DNA from: Patagioenas fasciata
Taxonomy: Eukaryota; Chordata; Aves; Columbiformes; Columbidae
Assembly (NCBI RefSeq): GCF_037038585.1
Contig: NC_092520.1
Span: 146,877,104-146,941,103, forward strand
Direction: 5' to 3'
Length of the DNA: 64,000 nucleotides
Under the pieces are notes generated by a model. The model searched no databases. It was not told the origin of the DNA and saw only the letters and a list, made by a program, of their open reading frames with translations. The translations under genes were made by a program, and so were the position numbers. Shown piece after piece: positions 23,961 to 37,275 of the stretch. Position 1 is the first letter of the stretch. Each line of letters opens with the position of its first letter.

Positions 23961-25415
23961 CTCTTCCTCCTAATGAAACACTTTAGGACACTGATATAGT
24001 ATTTGTGCTGCAGTAGAACTCACAAGACAGTTCTGCTGTAGGAAACAGTGGTCCTCTTTTCTGTACGTCTCTCTGGGACTCATCCCAGCAACTCAGTCTG
24101 TATGACAGTTTGCCCCTAGAGACTAACAACCTATTGCCCTGCTTTAGACATCAACACATAACCTTATGCCTACCCCGCTTCCACAGGGGCTTGCTGGCTG
24201 CCCATCCATTCAACTGCTCTGCATAAAGCACAGTTAATTCCATGCATAGTGCCCTGTGATTCAGATGAATGCTGGTTCACCCTGGTACTGCTATTTGTTT
24301 TCACCTCAGAATTGCCTTCCTCCAAATTATTTCTGTTGACTTGGTAATTTAACCCTGGTCTCCCTTCACATGATTATGTCAGTCCTAGAAACTTCAATTG
24401 ACTTTGTAATAGAACAGGTCCTCTTTTCTTGTTCAAGGGTGCTTTCTAGGGTGCTGTAAAATTCCTCACAAATTCTCCTTCACTGGAGGTATCACCTGGA
24501 GTATCACCAGATGTCTCTCTGCTTGAATGCAGAATGCTGCAACATGCCACGCATTTTTCATGGTCACAAGCACAGAGAAGCAAGTTGCAGTATCAATAAA
24601 CCACTTGCTCATTCTTCCTACTGTCTGCTGTTCATAAGAAGGACAGAAGTCATAAGGTGCAATTATAAGCAAAATATTGATGCCACGTTCCTATGTGATT
24701 CCCATCAAAACAGCATGGAAGAACTTTGTGGTCTTTGGGGCAGAACCTTAGAAGAACAGAAAGATCTGTCTCTTTGTATGCAGAAACTGAGACACAGGGT
24801 ACCTTCCAGTTTTCAAGAGGAAATAGAATTTTGAGGTGTCAAAGGCATTTTATATGCAAAGGGTTTTCCACCCCTCAGTCCCTGGAATGAGCTCTGCTGA
24901 GAATGGCCAACTTGAAATGCTGCCTGAATCCTGCAGAAACAGAACAGACCAAGCTGTCAGATGCTGAACCATTGGTAGTCATGCTCCCAGAATGGTCAAC
25001 AGCTGCCACGTTGACAGGAATCCAGCATTGTTTGGTGGTATTTACCTTCACAGGATAGACATTTTCTGCATCAGGGAAAGCAGTTTAAGCTTTCAGAACT
25101 CTGTATGTATGTTTATTGCTTTTTTGTGTGTTCAAGAATTATTCATGTCACACCTTATACTCTGACTCAGCTTAATTAGCATTGAAAAGGTCATCTCACA
25201 GTAACTTAGGTAGGTGAAGTACAAGAAGTTTTACACCGTTGCCCTTCCTTGCTATAGGAGGGAAGATCTAAGTACCTCTATGCTTGTGCTTGACTATGTT
25301 TTTGGTTCATGGAGATGCCATTGTATTGGCTTTCGTTGTTTAAGATATTGCCACCACTCATGCTGCAGTCAGAGGTTAGTTTCTCTGTGTCAGGGGAAAC
25401 AGAAGTGAACATATC
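23961..25415. other. Intergenic, nothing recognised
   Basis: No repeat family or exon could be identified. A 107-codon plus-strand frame (24511-24834) has no recognisable motif. Confidence 0.4.
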
Positions 25416-25530
25416 ACAGTATCACAGTATCACAGTATGTTTGGGATTGGAAGGGACCTCAAAAGATCATCTAGTCCAATCCCCCTGCTGGAGCAGGAAC
25501 GCCTAGGTGAGGTCGCACAGGAATGTGCTG
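25416..25530 (-). mobile_element. CR1 3'-end fragment with ATACTGTG tail
   Basis: About 115 bp. Three tandem TATCACAG copies (tail, complement of CTGTGATA) are followed by TTTGGGATTGGAAGGGACCTC, a GATCATCTAGTCCAATCCCC block and CTGGAGCAGGAACGCCTAGG. The tail and body match the right-hand ends of the plus-strand copies at 40.9 and 42.0 kb, so it belongs to the same CR1 subfamily. Confidence 0.92.
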
Positions 25531-26329
25531 GCTCTTTGGCTGTCATTGCATATATATGGTGTATTAGCTTAAAACATCAATCATTCTTTGTTCAAGTGGT
25601 CAAAACAAAGGTGGTATGCAAAAGTGAGGCTCCTGTAAATTTCATAGCTTTACCTGTAGCCAGAAGAATAACCTTCCAAAATAGTGCTTCTCTTTTTCTA
25701 TGGCCATGCAATGTGTTTGAAAATGACTAGAAACCACTGAATTAAATAGGAACACTGGCTCTCAGGCAGTGTGCTCTTGGACATATCAAATTTAGTAATG
25801 TGTATTTAATAGTATGCCATTAAGATGATGTTGAGTTGGCTTTAACTTCATAAATCACATATCTCAGTGCATGACCTAAGTGGATTGTTCCAATTCTGTT
25901 TCAATATTATTTCATAGCCTAGGCAAAGATATCCCTATATAGAACAGGCTACTTTTAATAGCGTTCAAGCCTATCTCCTACAAGTACAGCTTTGTCTGCT
26001 ATTTCTGTGTCTCCTCTGGTAGCTCTCAGATTCTGGAATGGCAAATGTGAGGTAACTATAATCAATTATTATTTGTATTCTTGATAGCAACAAAATTCAT
26101 CATGGTTTTGCTGTCTATAGAGTGCCTCATCATCTTTCCCGGAACTAAGATTCTATGGAAGTGTTCAACCTCATTATTTAAGGATTCAGTTCAGCATTAA
26201 ATCCTAACTTTCAATCAGGAAAACTCATTGTGGTTTGAGAAAACTGGAAAAAAAATACAAGAGATGAACTAGAGAGGGTGATCCACTGGTACTGGTATGG
26301 CAGGGGCCCCAGCCCCAGTCTAGTACAGG

Positions 26330-26414
26330 GATGAATAGATGAATAGTGAATAGTGAATAGATGAATAGATGAATAGTGAATAGTGAATAGATGAATAGTG
26401 AATAGTGAATAGAT
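26330..26414. repeat. Minisatellite of GATGAATA / GTGAATA units
   Basis: About 85 bp built of 8-bp GATGAATA and 7-bp GTGAATA units. They alternate in a higher-order pattern (two GTGAATA copies between one or two GATGAATA copies). Boundaries are sharp: CAGG before, CCTAGG after. Confidence 0.92.
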
Positions 26415-29400
26415 GCCTAGGAGGGCAAAGAGTACTTTGAATGGTAGCTATGTCCAACAGAATTATTCATTCTCTCAGCTCCAGTGTTCCCCCATGTAGC
26501 ACATGAGCGTGTTCACAGTTGTACTTCAGCCTTCTCAGGCAGCCCATCTCCATACTGAGAAATGGACAGAAAATGAGGGAAGCAACAACCTGATGAAGAA
26601 TGAGTGAAATGCCAATTGAGTGCCACTTGGCAAGTGCAGCACTCAAACAGTAAATCTAGTTTGCTGGCAAAGAGGATAACCTGTGCAAGCACATTGAAAG
26701 TTGGGCTGTTTCAAGTAGATGGAGGTCAGTTTGGGGGATCATTTGACTCAGTACTGAACAGTCTCTCTTGGGCTGACTATGAAGGCAGGATGAATTCAGA
26801 TCACAAAAGGAAGACTTGACACACAAATTGCATAGATGTTGAAGACTGCAAAAGAACAGTGGAAGGAACCAGACACCTATTTTTACAGGCACAGCCTCAA
26901 GCTACTAGCTGATGTGACATGATAGCTAGTGAAGGCAACAGATCTCCAGGGTCTTGACTCTTAAAGACTGAAGCTGACTCTCACTGTTTGGTCCAGTATG
27001 CCAAGGCAAGCAGGCTCACATAGCCACCTCTTTCACTTCTTCCCTTCTCCTAGAAACAAGGGTTTCCTAATGGTCTGAGGAGCACATTACACAAGCTTTC
27101 TGCCCTTTATTTCCTAGAGGAACTGGTTTTGATCAAGCGATTCTCATATTTTTTGTGAGCACCTGTCCTCTGCCCTAAGAATAAGCTCTATACACATTTT
27201 GATAATTGCTTATGCAGTCCACATTATTCCAGCAGGTTAAAACTTGGTAACACTGATAAAAGCATCCAATGCAAATGGGAGGCATTGGCTGGAGAAAGTG
27301 CAGGACCAGAAAAAGTCCAGGACCAGAACAGCAGACGCAGGAAAGAGAAGGCTGCAGAGAGCCCTGAGAGCAGAATCACAGCCAATCTGTGTAAATGGCA
27401 GTGTTGTGCAGTTGTCTCTCAACATGAACCTCATGATGGGATTGACAAGATCATGTCTGAGTTAAAGCAGAACAGTGCTTAGAGGAGGGGGTTTCTCGCC
27501 TCTGTGCTGGCTTTCCTTCATTGCATGATCTCATAACCATGTTTACCTCCAGAAGTTACCAGCAACACATTCCCCTAGAAAGACCTCTCTCACATCTGTT
27601 TCCACCAGCACTCCCTTGAATTTCAGAAAGACTGCTCAAGGAAGACAGAAAAGCACTGGAAATTATTGTCCTTAGTGGTCCTGGGATGCAGCTTACCAAG
27701 TGTGTAAGCATGGCCAACTCTTGCATGCACAGCAATACATAGCTCAGCTGGGGCTAAACTCACTTTCTCTCAGCGCCTGCCGAACTGATGCTCACCTATA
27801 GCTCAGGATTAGATTGAAGCACGGGGGTGATGACACGTGATTGGAGGCACTTCCAGTAACATGTATACAAAAGAAAATTCAGAGAGGAACAACTGCCACC
27901 TACTGGAGCCACCTGTAGCGTTATAGTCACTGTGAATGCCACCTCTCTATCATCATGGAGCACATTCAAAGCAGTTGGGGTTGCCACAGGTCAAGAACAC
28001 AGCAGCAAAAACAAAGCAAAGATAATCTCCTGGGTATTAGTGAACAGATATGTGTAATAAAAGGTCAGCTAGTTCAGGAGAAGCCCCTTTGATGTTTTAG
28101 ATCTGCCTGACATCTGAGAAGTCAGCTGCCTTATGGAGTTGGCAGCAGGAGCTGCTGTTTTTATCAGGCTCTTTTCCCTGTGACTGCTGCACGCAAAGCA
28201 AGGACATATTCAGCACTGCCAATCAGCCAGACCTGCCTTGAAAAACCCTGCTTGTCGGGACAAGGGCATTCCAAGTCCTGCAGGACTAGTGCAGTCAGTG
28301 CTGGGGAGTCATGTTTTAACACAAAGAGCCCAGAGTTCATTTGTATTCCTGTTCCTCGGTCACCCAACTTGTATGTCCCCTTCTCCAGCTAGGGCTGGCA
28401 AACAGTGATGCTGCTGGGCTGCTACTGCTCTGCCTCCCACCCAACAGCAGCTAGCACAGCCCCAGCCTTGCTAGGGGGGTTAAATGCCTGAAGACTTTTG
28501 CTGGAGTCTGCATGTGGATCAGAACTGAGAAACAAAGGGTGCCAGCCAGCTCAGAAAGTTATGTCCTTCAGAATGAAGGTGGGGAGCAAAACCTTTGCAA
28601 TCCTATTTTTTGGACCCATAGCACAGACTTACTGTTGTTCACCAAGTCAAAGTCTAGCTTCAAGGAGTATGGGCTACATATAAGCCAGTAAACTCAGTCT
28701 CAACATCTGACCTGGCTTTATTTAGTGACCATGTCTTAATATGCTTTGGGTATGACTACTTGTATTTGGGGAGGGCACAAGGAGCACCTGAGTGCAAAGT
28801 TAATCCTTCATTAGAAAGACACTTGTTGGTTTCTCATCTGGTAGAAGGAAGAGAGATGAAGCCCTAATATTTTATCTGAATAGAACTGGAGCCATGTACT
28901 TGCACAGAGAGGAAACAGTGCTGGATACTGCCAAGAAAAGGGCTTTGCTGTGCTTAGGTTTCTGTGAATTAGATCTCTTTTGGAGATGCGGAGAGCAAGC
29001 TGCTGCTACAAAATCTTTCCTATCCAGAGAGCTCTTGGTAACATTTTCCTCATGGTTCCCAAGCTCCTCTGTCTCCCTTATTTTTGAAAGAGGGTAAAGG
29101 AAAACTTCCACTGGCTTTGAAAAACAAATGCATTCTCACTTCAGCCAGCTGCATCAATCCCAAGCCTTTTGCAAAATCAATCCTCTCTGAGGGACTTCAC
29201 TTAAAACAGGAATCCACTGCCTTGTTCCTCTGGGTAAAGTGTTCCAGTCCTGCCCTGAGAGCTGCATCACAGCTCATCTCAGGTCATTTCATGCGCAACA
29301 CCAGCATCTGCAAAGTCATCTAGACTTGGCTGTGCTTTGCTCTGCTGAACTGAAGCAGGTCCCTAGCTCCACAGCCACCAAAACAGCAGGGCAGCAGAGA

Positions 29401-29948
29401 GAACGGTGCACAGGGAATCAAGTCAGCCCTGCCATGACCTTACAAAGTCAGGGAGCTCATGGTGGAAAGGAGCCAGCCTCTCACCCTTTCCTCTTTTGTA
29501 AGCCAGTCTCCTGTAGTGGGGCACAGCAAATGGCACCTGTCATGGGCTCCGTTTTCAGTTCCCCAGTTGCTCTGCTCCCTCTTCCTCTTCATCTCTGGTG
29601 GAGGACAGGAGAGGTTACTGGATCACCTGGTCATTTCCAGGTGTCATCATGCCCCTGACTACTGTGACTTAATTATGGGAAGTGGATTTGGCCCAGTTCC
29701 AGAAGCCAAGGACTCAGGTCTGACATCAAATAATTTATCTCCCTGAAAACTCAGGTCAGGGGCCTCTGCAGCACAGGCAAACACCTCTAGGTAGCTCAGA
29801 CTACTAGCCCACTTCTGTTTCTTGGTCCTTAAGGGGCAACTTCACCTTATAGGATTTTCCAGATAGGAACTTCTGAGCAGAGCCAGATCACTATGAAATA
29901 ATCATCATGCAGTCCTGAAAAATGAGCTAAAATGTCTTTTTATATAAG

Positions 29949-29973
29949 CAAACAAACAAAAAAAAAAAAAAAA
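29949..29973. repeat. Poly-A tract
   Basis: AAACAAAC followed by about 18 A residues; no retrocopy body was recognised upstream. Confidence 0.85.
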
Positions 29974-32900
29974 GGAAGGCGAAGAGGAAAACACTAATTG
30001 CATCTAGATTCACCCATGATGTCAATATTGCACTGGTAATCATGCCAAAGGTCTACTTTTTAAAAAAACTAAAAGAGGATATGTTCTTTAATCCCTCACC
30101 TATTCTAACACAAACTAGGCTGAAAGGGATGTCTAGATAGGTGTGTGAAGCCATTTCACATACCTGTAAGCCCCATATCTTGTGTCTATAATACTCTCAC
30201 GCTTACATAAGGGAGAGGGATGAAAATCTCTGAAGTGACAGCTGCAATAGAACAGATTACTTTTCCCCCTTCTCATACTGACATAGAGTTCCCATCTGCT
30301 AAACTGAGAACAATTTCACTTGAGAATTGTTGCTCTTACAGGATCTACTAAAAAGTCGGAGATGATTTTTTTTTTGTCTGAGAAGCAGGCAGAAGATTCC
30401 ACATTAGCGAGCTGCACACTCTCCACCACTGGCAAAGGAACAAGGAGCTCAGGGGCTACATGACAGCATTAGACAAAAGAGCTGGAGAAAGCTACCCCTG
30501 CTGTGAGTGCAGGCATCATTCCCGCTGCAGGAAATGGAACACTAGGGCAAGGCTTTCTAGGGACACAAGGATTAGCCGAGACAGATAAAAATGGCAGTAA
30601 GAGAGAATGAAATACAAGTCATTCATTGCAAATTTAATTCTTCTCTTAGTGATGCATGTCCTTTTCATTTGCAAGGCTGGTGCTGTCACCAAGGTCAACA
30701 CAAATGTACTGTAAGCTGCAGGAAACTAATGGAAAACTGAGCATTTCGGAATGTACTCAGGATTTCTGATGGCTTCTGCAAAAGCACACAGGGCTTCATT
30801 TTCTTATCACAAACCCCGCTTGTACAGCTAAAGAAATGTTATCTGTTTAGGGTAGAGAAGACATCCCCTCCATTAATCCACTCTTCCCTCCCACCTGGCC
30901 CCAACCAAGAAAAGTTATGCCCATACAGTGCTAACACAGAGGGTTTGGTGGAATTTTTGAAGAGGTGAAGAACATCGCTCCACTGGTCCTCCTCTCCTAG
31001 GCTGAGATGACCTGGATTTGTTCTCTGCAGGCCACTCCTCACACTAAATCACAGAGTTGCTCCAGCCAGAGTAATACCCAGAATACCCAGCCTCCAGCAG
31101 TGGTATGTGCCAAAACCTCTGCAGGCAGCTGTGGAACAAAAAGGTGGCAGAAGAGAATACTGGTAAAAAAGCACTTCTGAGGCTAGTCAGTTCTCTGAAA
31201 TGTAAGAATATTGCTATTGCATTTTCTGCCAGCACCACGACACTGCAAAAATCATACTTTCTGTAGGCACGCTTCAGAATGGGTGGGTTTCACCATCTGT
31301 CTCCTGTGTACTGTAGAGAGCACAACAACTCACTCTGCACATGCTTTGGCATGCACCAGCAGACAGTAATGTCTTCAGCTCTGGCGCAGGGTGGGCAGAT
31401 GCAAGCAAATTGGATTTATCAATTCATCACTGTGTTGCTAAAGATTTGCATTGGTATAACTCCACTGAATTCCAGAGACCTAAGCTGCAGTAATACCTTA
31501 CTGAATCTGCTGTTCCTTCACCCACCCCCACACACACTCCCCACTCCAACTACAGCTTTCACACAATGGCCTGTGGACAGGTGGGTTTACAAAGCAAAAT
31601 GCTTTAAGAATGAAGGACTAGCAGAGGAGATATCTTGGTGAAAGTTTCTTTCTCGGTGAAGCCACCCATGTAATGTACTGGTAAACCACAGCATCAAAGA
31701 CCAGTGATAACACTTAGCACCTAGATAGTGATTTTTATCCACAGAACTCATTTCATCTTAGAGAAAAGGGCAAAAAGTGTTACCTGTAGTTATTGAATGG
31801 ACCAAGGAGGGCAAACAACAGGACCCCTGACTCCCAAACAACCCATTTCATGCCTTATAGACAGTATAATTATTTATGGAAACCAACATAGAGCTGGGTT
31901 AAAGGAGATGAAACTGACCACTAGGTCTTCTTCTCTCCATCAAACTCATCCTAATGTAATGTGAGCAGATGATGTCAAAGATGTCATATTTACAGATACT
32001 GCCGATTTTTCTCTTAGCAACCATGACAGTTACCAGGAAACAACAGGATATCAAAGCCACATGCCACACAACACCTACCTGCAAAAGAACAGGAGAAAGC
32101 TTATCTTGACTCTCCCATCACTTCATAGGTAAGGGAACATCTCTACTCAAGTCACAGAAATCCCAACAGTGTAAACCAGACCCAGTGTTCCTGCCACCTC
32201 TGGTCTAAAAAAGGCTTTGACCATCTGGACAGATCACCAGTAGGCTTGGTATTGCACTGCATCCTGCCACCACCCAGGTGAGGTTGCTAGGGAGTGACAT
32301 GAATGCTAGGGAGAGGTCACAGTTTCTTTAATGTCTGGTAAAGCAGGAACCTTGCAAAATACAGGATGGCAGAGATGTATCAAGAAACCCAGAAACACCA
32401 TTGCTGAAAAACAATACACAGAGGAGGAAAAAGGAGCCTCATGCTTTGGCTCGTTGGGTGACACCACAGCATACTCTACAAAGAGCAATAGCAGGGAGAG
32501 GGCAAGAAGCATTTTCTTCTTTGTTGTTTACTTGGCACATTTCAGGTCTTGAACAATGCCACATAAACCTACAGGACTATGTAAATACTAATTTTGAAGG
32601 ATCCACCATTTGGGCCATGGACTGAAACACCCCACACAAGTGGAGACAGGCAGATTGCTTCAAAATCATACAGGGAATTGTCTACCTAGCCTGGCAGCTT
32701 GCAGTTTTCCACTGTTTCATAACAAGCATTAATTTTCTGTTCACTTACACACAAATGAAAAACACTAGACCATTTGGCTCCAACCAGCAGAGGGCATAAA
32801 CATACACCTATACCTTCCAGTCCATTATATTAAAATTATTAGCACATTTCAGAGACATCCATCACCATGGCCATTTATTATTTATCCAACTCTGGAAGGA

Positions 32901-35900
32901 TATCAACCCCCAGCTGCAGCTGAGATCATCAGAGGCATTCTTCCTCCATCCTATCTGATTGAAGAGCAATGGAAATCCTGGCTGGGCTTTCTGACTGTGG
33001 GAACCATGCCAGTTGACCTCACTTGATGCATTCAACAACCCTATTTATGTAACCACACAACCTTCCTCTGCTTTGGGGCAGCTGGCCAGGAAGCTGATGG
33101 GTAGTCTGGAATTACAGTAAGTTTAGATATGAGGTATGATTTGTGTTAGGAACTGGGAGTGTCGTCTTATGGCTGAAAGAAGTAGACCTGTATGTTATTA
33201 CCAAACCATAAGGTTTACAAAGAATAATATTCCAGACGGTCTCCAGAGAAATCAAAGTCTTAGATTTTCAAGAGAGACTAAGAACAAAGATCTAATTTAC
33301 ATTCAATGAAAATGAATTTGCTGCTTCTCCTTGGTAAGTCCCAACCTGAGCAGACAAACTCAACATTTAGCTTAAAACTCCAAACAGGGGACAGTGGAAC
33401 TGGCATTCATGTGGTGACTTGAGCTTTCTCTGATATTTAAGGCAGACTCAGTAAGGAAAAATTCTCTTAGTGAGAAAAATTCTTCAACAGATTCCTTGTG
33501 ATTCACTGTGTTCCTTGCTCCATCTGTTTCTCTTGATATCCAATGTAGCTACACATTAACCTCACATTTTAAGAATGAATTATGAAGGCTACAGCCAGCT
33601 TTAGACTCTGCAGCGAAAAGGCTCCATAAGGCTAAGCTAAAAGAAGTTAACACTTCTAAGTGGTGTCTTTCAGCACAAACCTGTCAAATTCTCCTAGCAG
33701 TACAACTCTGGAACACTAACCTGTTTTAATACGCAATAAGCTATGTCAACAGTTTGCATCTGTTGTGTTGCCATTTCTTGGCTTTTTCGTTATTTTCCCC
33801 TAATCCTTTCTACTTGTGAGCTAAACCTCAAGCCTGAGTCCCTCATCAGCCCTACAGTCACAAATTTCCACCAGCTTGCACTGTTAGGAGCTACTGCCTC
33901 TTCCCGTTGCACACCATTCACCTCTCATATATCCAAGCTCAGCCTGAAGTTCTCTCAACCACTAGCAGCTGGAAGGTTCTGTGAAAACATTGGTCGTTCT
34001 TTCTGGCCTTGAGTCAGCCAGTGCAAGTCAGGCCTGACACAAACTGTTGGGGAAAGAGAGAAGTTGCGGAGGTGCTTTGCAGCACAGCACAACCCTCAGG
34101 AGATGTTGCACCAGGGGCAGAAGGTTGCAGAAGACATTTTTTGACAGTCTCCTCTGCTGCATGGGAGGTAACTACTTCTAGCACAGCTCTGTCTGTCTAG
34201 ACCATCCTGTATTCTCCAGCCTGCTTCTTTACTTCATGTAAGCTCACAAAGCCTCTTCATTCCCAGCTACTGTGGGAGGCAATTCTGTGACATTCTGCAC
34301 CCAAAAAAATCTCACAGTTAGGTGGATAAACCCAGACTACGGCTCATCCTTAATTTTCAGAGGAAATATGCTGTCCATGGTACCGTACAGTTCTCACCAA
34401 CCCAGTCCAATTGAGCACAATGGAAAATCATACGGTAACCTTCATTTTCAAAGAAGATGGATTGGTAGCAAGTGGAAACAGATAGGCAAATTGTGGACAT
34501 CCTTGCCCATCTCTGAATTACATTTGAAACAAGTTGAATTTCAGTAAACGAAGTTTCAGTTGCATATCAGTAAACAAAATGTAACTCATGTCATTTGAGC
34601 TGCCATACAAATAGACCCACCAAGCAAGTTCTCATTATCATTGATACTTGTGATATAGTAAATCATGGTGAAATTCACCTCTCTTAACTTGAGGCAGTTG
34701 ATATGGCCATCTAGGTTTCTAGAATTAATGAACAGAACCAGACTTCCAGGACGCATCTTATCTCCATCATAATGCAGAAACCTCCATTAGACAAGATAAC
34801 TCATGCTTTTTGTTTCTGGATATCATGGGAGTTGAGATAGCTTGCTCAGAATTAAATCTCTGTGTCTTTGCTGTAGATGCCTACAATTAAATGAGGCAAA
34901 TCCTGTTCTGGTTGCCTCTGATATTGCAAGGCAGTACTCTGATTAGCTTTGTATCTGTGGAGTTATAATTAAATGTTTAATGTATCTTGGCTCCTCAGAG
35001 ACTTACAAATTTAAGGTTCTACCCATGGCATTTTATATTTGACTTGTCTAATGCCCATCTCAAGAAAAAAATGAATTGCCACGATCAACTACTTAATAAT
35101 AATTTGTGTAGGAGAAAGTATTTCTAAGTCCTCAGTTTAGATTAATGTCACTATTAATCTGCAGTTGCTTTTTCCTAACTCTTATAATACAATACAATTG
35201 TTATTGTTTTGGCAGCATCTTCCTCGAAACTCGAACCAACAAAGTACCCAGCCCTTGAAGAAAGCCTATTATCTGTCTGCCATCTCATCACAGCTGCTGC
35301 TTGTGGATATTGATTATTAGCTAATTAGCCAATTGACATCCTCTCAGTTTATTATTTTGCTAAAGAGTTTATCATGAGATCTGTCAGACAATCCAAAATG
35401 ACTTAATTAGCGTAGCACTAATACTTGAAAACTTCAGATGAATAACAAAATACAAGACATAAATGTCTTATCACACATTCTTCCTACTTCCCTCCTGGTG
35501 TGACAATGCATGGTGGATGATGCCTCAGAAATCTGTTTCCCTTCTTCACCCCAGAGACTGTATCTGATTGTAACTAATTTTGATAAAGAAAACATTGCTA
35601 GAAATAAGGCTAGAAATTAAAAGAAACATCCTTGTTTACTGGTACTCTGAGAGTCAAACCAAACCAGTCCTTCAGTAATCTTGGAAGGTGTCAATTACAA
35701 GAGTCAACATCCTTGCAGCACTATTGTGCAAGTACATCTTCTTTGTCTCCAGTGTGTTACTGGCTCAGCTTTGAGTGGCTTTTCCTGATCAGGATAGCAC
35801 CAGCTGGCCTATAAATTGGCCTTGTTCTCTCCTTAAAAAAATCAAATGTATTTCATAGACATTGCATGCGAGATATATCTCATTAATTTTGAAATATTCA

Positions 35901-35934
35901 AAACACAAGTGGACTAGACGCTGACCACTATGAA

Positions 35935-36025
35935 CTAGCTTTGAAGTTAGGCCTGTTTAAAATAGACAGTTGGTCAAGATGATCTCCACAGGTCCCTTCT
36001 GAAGTAAATTTTACTATGAGTCTTT
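35935..36025 (+). mobile_element. Old CR1 3'-end fragment
   Basis: TTGGTCAAGATGATCTCCACAGGTCCCTTCTGA aligns with the CR1 3' UTR consensus (TTGGACTAGATGATCTCCAGAGGTCCCTTCCAA). The tail ACTATGAGTC resembles the terminal 8-mer. Upstream similarity is weak, so the left boundary is approximate. Confidence 0.6.
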
Positions 36026-36059
36026 ATGTCTGAGAGTTATTTATCACTTTACACATAGG

Positions 36060-36370
36060 CAAATGTGAAGTCCTGCATCTGCAACAAGAGAAACTCCACA
36101 GAGCAGAAATAAGCAGCTTTTAAAACCAAGTGTCCTGGTGGACAAAAGCTGAACACGTGCCAGCACTGCATCCTTTCAGTGCTGAAGGTTAACTACCTAG
36201 CAACCAAGAAAGTGGAAAGCAAGGAAATTGCCTTTTACCTTCTGTTCACTGCATCGAGACTGCTGTTTCTCATTTTGGGTTCCCCAGTTGCCGTAGGTGA
36301 AAAAATAGCTGACATTGTGAATCATTACAGGCAGCAGATAATTGGTTGCATGTGTGTGGGCTGGTGAACA
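36060..36370 (+). mobile_element. Old CR1 copy, left half (ORF2 after the RT core)
   Basis: Decayed ORF2 blocks appear in order: GTGAAGTCCTGCATCTG (CEVLHL), TGTCCTGGTGGACAAAAGCTGAACACG...CAGCACTGC (VLVDKxLNxSQHC) and TTTTGGGTTCCCCAGTT (FWAPQ). Multiple stops. It appears to continue at 36783 after about 0.4 kb of unrelated sequence. Confidence 0.65.
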
Positions 36371-36782
36371 TCTGAAACTGGTTAGACTCAAGATCAATTA
36401 TGCTACTTGCTAGTTGAAAGAAGAGATGCCACTAAAAGTACGGTTTTCCATAAAGAAGATCTTGTTCTTGGAAAGAACAAGGTGAAGCTCTTGATTGGAG
36501 GAAAGATCCCAGAAGTGGTGGAAAATCCCAGAGAACAGATCGCTTAGTGGAGACTAATGCTGGGGGATGTCCAGGAATCTTGACCAGCAGACGCAGAGAT
36601 TGTCACATGCAAGGGGCTCCATAGCAGGAATTGACCTTCCCAGACCAGCAGTGACCTCCTGCCTGCTGGGAATCAAACTTTAGACTAGGGATTGCAGCAC
36701 TGAGTTGAGGGGAGCAAGGAAGTGATCGAGCATGTGAAATAATCAAGAAGAATAAGAGTTCTAATGTCATTGGTTATTAAAT
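36371..36782. other. About 0.4-kb segment interrupting an old CR1
   Basis: The CR1 match stops near 36370 (after the FWAPQ block) and resumes near 36783 at the [13 protein letters not shown] block. Roughly 60-100 bp of consensus falls in the gap, yet about 410 bp are present. The excess holds AATAAA close to its right end (36778-36783). It could be a solo LTR or other insertion; no terminal repeats or target duplication could be fixed by eye. Confidence 0.35.
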
Positions 36783-37175
36783 AAACCTCAGCTGAGGGGT
36801 CTTGGTTTGCAGAAGAGAAGGTCTGAGGAATCTGATTGCTGCTTGTCACTACTTGTTGGCAGATTTTGGAGAAGAGGGAGACAGACTCTCCTCAAAAGTG
36901 CATAGCAGATGATAAGCAACAGGCACAGATGGCGAAAAGTCAAATTTGACTTAGATATAAAGAAAAAAAATCTTCCCCAGAGAATGGTTCAGCACTGAAT
37001 CAGATTGCCCAGAAAGCCATGGAAGAAGTATTCAAAGTTCAACTGGACAAGGCCCTGAGCCCCCCAGTTGAGCTCTGAGTTGGATCTCCGAAGCTCACCG
37101 TACTTTGAAAGGTGGTGGTACCAGGTAACCTCTAAAGGTCCCTTCCAGCCCAAGTTACTGTATGGTTCCATAGTA
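36783..37175 (+). mobile_element. Old CR1 copy, right half with 3' end
   Basis: Plus-strand blocks: CTGAGGGGTCTTGG...AGAAGAGAAGGTCTGAGG (LGLF..EKRRLRG), AGACAGACTCTCCTCAAAAGTG (ARLFSVV), then AGATTGCCCAGAAAGCCATGG (WNRLPREVV region), and finally CCTCTAAAGGTCCCTTCCAGCC with the tail ACTGTATGGTTCC. Heavily mutated, so older than the copies at 40-42 kb. Confidence 0.75.
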
Positions 37176-37234
37176 ATTTAAATGTACAACCATCACACAT
37201 AATATTATAAATAAACTAAAATACGGATAATAAA

Positions 37235-37275
37235 ATGAGACATAAAGCCTATGAGACATAAAGCCTATGAGACAT
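37235..37275. repeat. 16-bp tandem repeat, about 2.6 copies
   Basis: Perfect copies of ATGAGACATAAAGCCT at 37235-37250 and 37251-37266, then a partial copy. Confidence 0.95.

Larger units (their letters stand above)
25531..35934. other. Long intergenic stretch, no gene recognised
   Basis: 10.4 kb. Contents: a minisatellite (26330-26414), a poly-A tract (29949-29973) and an old-repeat-like GGTATAACTCCACTGAATTCC near 31450. An AT-rich patch with TAATTAG-type cores lies at about 35310-35345. Several 60-139-codon frames exist (for example 29239-29658 plus) but none has a recognisable domain or consistent splice context. Confidence 0.4.

Noticed and set aside
29239..29658. 139-codon plus-strand frame
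   Set aside because: Longest frame outside CR1 apart from the antisense ones, but it has overlapping open frames in other phases, no domain and no splice or promoter support.
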